Positions 32,904-33,658 of a stretch of 33,658 nt of DNA are shown one piece after another. Location: contig JAGQON010000035.1 of assembly GCA_020427395.1 (NCBI GenBank), positions 1-33,658 on the forward strand, in the 5' to 3' direction. This DNA is from Phycisphaerales bacterium (lineage in GTDB: Bacteria; Planctomycetota; Phycisphaerae; Phycisphaerales; UBA1924). Made by a program: the position numbers and the translations under genes. The notes beneath the pieces were generated by a model. It was not told the origin of the DNA. It saw only the letters and a program-made list of their open reading frames with translations, and did no database searches. Each line of letters starts with the position of its first letter. Within the stretch, counting starts at the first letter, position 1.

Positions 32904-33359
32904 ATGGCAAAGCGAACCACCAAGAAGACCACCAGTCGTCCCGCGAAGAAAACCGCGGCCCGTAAGCCCGCTGCAAAGAAGCCCGCGGCCCGCAAGACCA
33001 CCGCGGCCAAGGCGGCACCTGCGGCGAGCAAGGCGACCAAGATCGTGGCTGCCAAGGACAAGCCCCGCACCAAGTCGGAAGTCCTGACCATCATCAGCGA
33101 TCATGTCGGGATCAGCAAGAAGGAAGCCGCGCAGGTCTTCGAGGTCATGGGTTCCATGATCGAGGCCGACCTCAAGAAGGGTGCCTGTGGCGCGTTCAAT
33201 ATCCCTGGCATGATGAAGGTCACCGTCCAGCGCAAGCCGGCGACCAAGGCACGCAAGGGCATCAACCCCTTCACCGGCGAAGAGACCGTGTTCAAGGCCA
33301 AGCCGGCACGCAATGTCGTGAAGGTCCGCCCGCTCAAGGGTCTCAAGGATCGCGTCTGA
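32904..33359 (+). CDS. HU-family DNA-binding protein with histone-H1-like N-terminal tail
   Basis: A 151-aa nucleoid protein. The first 55 or so residues are a Lys/Ala/Pro/Thr-rich tail (PAKKTAARKPAAKKPAARKT) like histone H1 and the tails of Deinococcus or mycobacterial HU. The HU domain follows: TKSEVLTIISDHVGISKKEA, FEVMGSMIEADLKKG, then the DNA-binding arm and NPFTGEETVFKAKPARNVVK, where the usual arm sequence GRNPQTG is replaced by KGINPFTG. The ATG at 32904 has GGAG upstream and is preferred over an in-frame start at 32853. A strong terminator follows. It binds and bends DNA without marked sequence preference (known for the family). Confidence 0.93.
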   Translation: MAKRTTKKTTSRPAKKTAARKPAAKKPAARKTTAAKAAPAASKATKIVAAKDKPRTKSEVLTIISDHVGISKKEAAQVFEVMGSMIEADLKKGACGAFNIPGMMKVTVQRKPATKARKGINPFTGEETVFKAKPARNVVKVRPLKGLKDRV

Positions 33360-33384
33360 TTTTCAGCGCAGTTCTTTGATTGAA

Positions 33385-33658
33385 TCAGAACGCCTCGGCC
33401 TGTGCCGGGGCGTTGCTTTTTTTGATTCGTGGTATGAGCAGGGCCGCCTCGATGACAATCCAGATCTCCATGGCGAGCATGATCAACGCGATCACCATGA
33501 GCAGCGTGTTCTCCATGCTGGCAAACTTCTGCACGAGCAGCACAAGCCCGTAGGCGGTCACGGCAAGCATGAAGAGCATCGGCAGGGCGCAAACGATCGC
33601 AGGCCTCTTAGAACGCACCAGCCACACAGCGACGACGAGCAATGCGAGCGCGGCGAGG
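33385..33658 (-). CDS. cstA: CstA-type carbon starvation/peptide transporter, C-terminus (partial)
   Basis: The frame is open to the window edge, and only the last 90 residues are present. LVVAVWLVRSKRPAIVCALP and MLFMLAVTAYGLVLLVQKFA, then two more hydrophobic segments (TLLMVIALIMLAMEIWIVIE), match the C-terminal helices of CstA. CstA is a membrane protein for peptide or pyruvate uptake induced by carbon starvation. The ending is KKSNAPAQAEAF. The first in-frame start codon, a TTG at 33642, is internal, because coding sequence (LAALA) continues upstream. The HU terminator overlaps its last codons. The identification rests on the C-terminus only. Confidence 0.7.
   Translation of the reverse strand, partial: LAALALLVVAVWLVRSKRPAIVCALPMLFMLAVTAYGLVLLVQKFASMENTLLMVIALIMLAMEIWIVIEAALLIPRIKKSNAPAQAEAF
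33389..33423 (+). terminator. Rho-independent terminator of the HU-like gene
   Basis: AACGCCTCGGC (33389-33399) pairs with GCCGGGGCGTT (33404-33414), 11 pairs including one G-U, with a CTGT loop. It is followed by GC and seven T (33417-33423). It lies 29 bases after the stop and inside the 3' end of the convergent CstA-type gene. Confidence 0.88.

Noticed and set aside
32683..33018. N-terminal extension of the 2-hydroxyacid dehydrogenase
   Set aside because: The frame is open but the sequence is not family-like, and it would run over the HU promoter and start. The ATG at 32682 gives a normal-length enzyme.

Overview
The window looks like chromosomal DNA from a planctomycete of the Phycisphaerae type. 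This is inferred from gene content, not a database match. The base composition is high-GC. Two secreted proteins end in GC-type dockerin tails and two others carry PEP-CTERM-like sorting tails. A bacterial topoisomerase VI gene pair is present, SecA is greatly enlarged, and several DNA-associated proteins carry histone-H1-like Lys/Ala tails. No rRNA, CRISPR array, insertion sequence or integrase was seen. One tRNA (Pro, anticodon CGG) is present.

Layout. 1-2784: topoisomerase VI subunits B (5' end cut off by the window edge) and A, in one transcription unit. 2789-5118: an AT-richer DUF2971 gene, a small membrane protein and a two-part ASCH-domain protein. 5388-9474: a PEP-CTERM protein with a strong terminator, a Na/Pi-cotransporter-type protein on the minus strand, and a secreted beta-helix protein with dockerin tail. 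9475-11915 (minus): a radical SAM protein translationally coupled (ATGA) to a Y-family DNA polymerase. 12070-16284: glutaminase, a voltage-gated K+ channel, beta-carbonic anhydrase and a secreted endonuclease I-type nuclease. 16443-20041: a DUF1801 protein with H1-like tail, a second PEP-CTERM-like protein, an MFS transporter and a PaiB-like flavin-binding protein. 20388-23228 (minus): two exported proteins, one with two lipocalin-like halves and one an alpha/beta hydrolase with a possible RraB-like tail. 23422-25456: a short accessory segment next to tRNA-Pro, bounded by a 14-bp direct repeat of the tRNA 3' end. It holds a GNAT acetyltransferase, a small protein of the family often labelled N-acetylglutamate synthase, and a decayed PLP decarboxylase fragment. 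25582-31149 (minus): a pseudopilin, SecA and a small exported protein. 31329-33658: a stand-alone TSCPD domain (NrdJb-like), a 2-hydroxyacid dehydrogenase, an HU protein with H1-like tail, and the C-terminus of a CstA-type transporter cut by the window edge.

How the parts fit. Most genes are housekeeping and stand alone. The clearest functional units are the topoisomerase VI pair, the radical SAM/polymerase repair-type pair, and the envelope/export group (SecA, pseudopilin, dockerin and PEP-CTERM proteins). The most unusual signals are the SecA with a helical-wing unit apparently present four times, the lysine-rich tails shared by four separate proteins, the tRNA-bounded accessory scar, and three convergent gene pairs whose stop codons are 0-1 nt apart.
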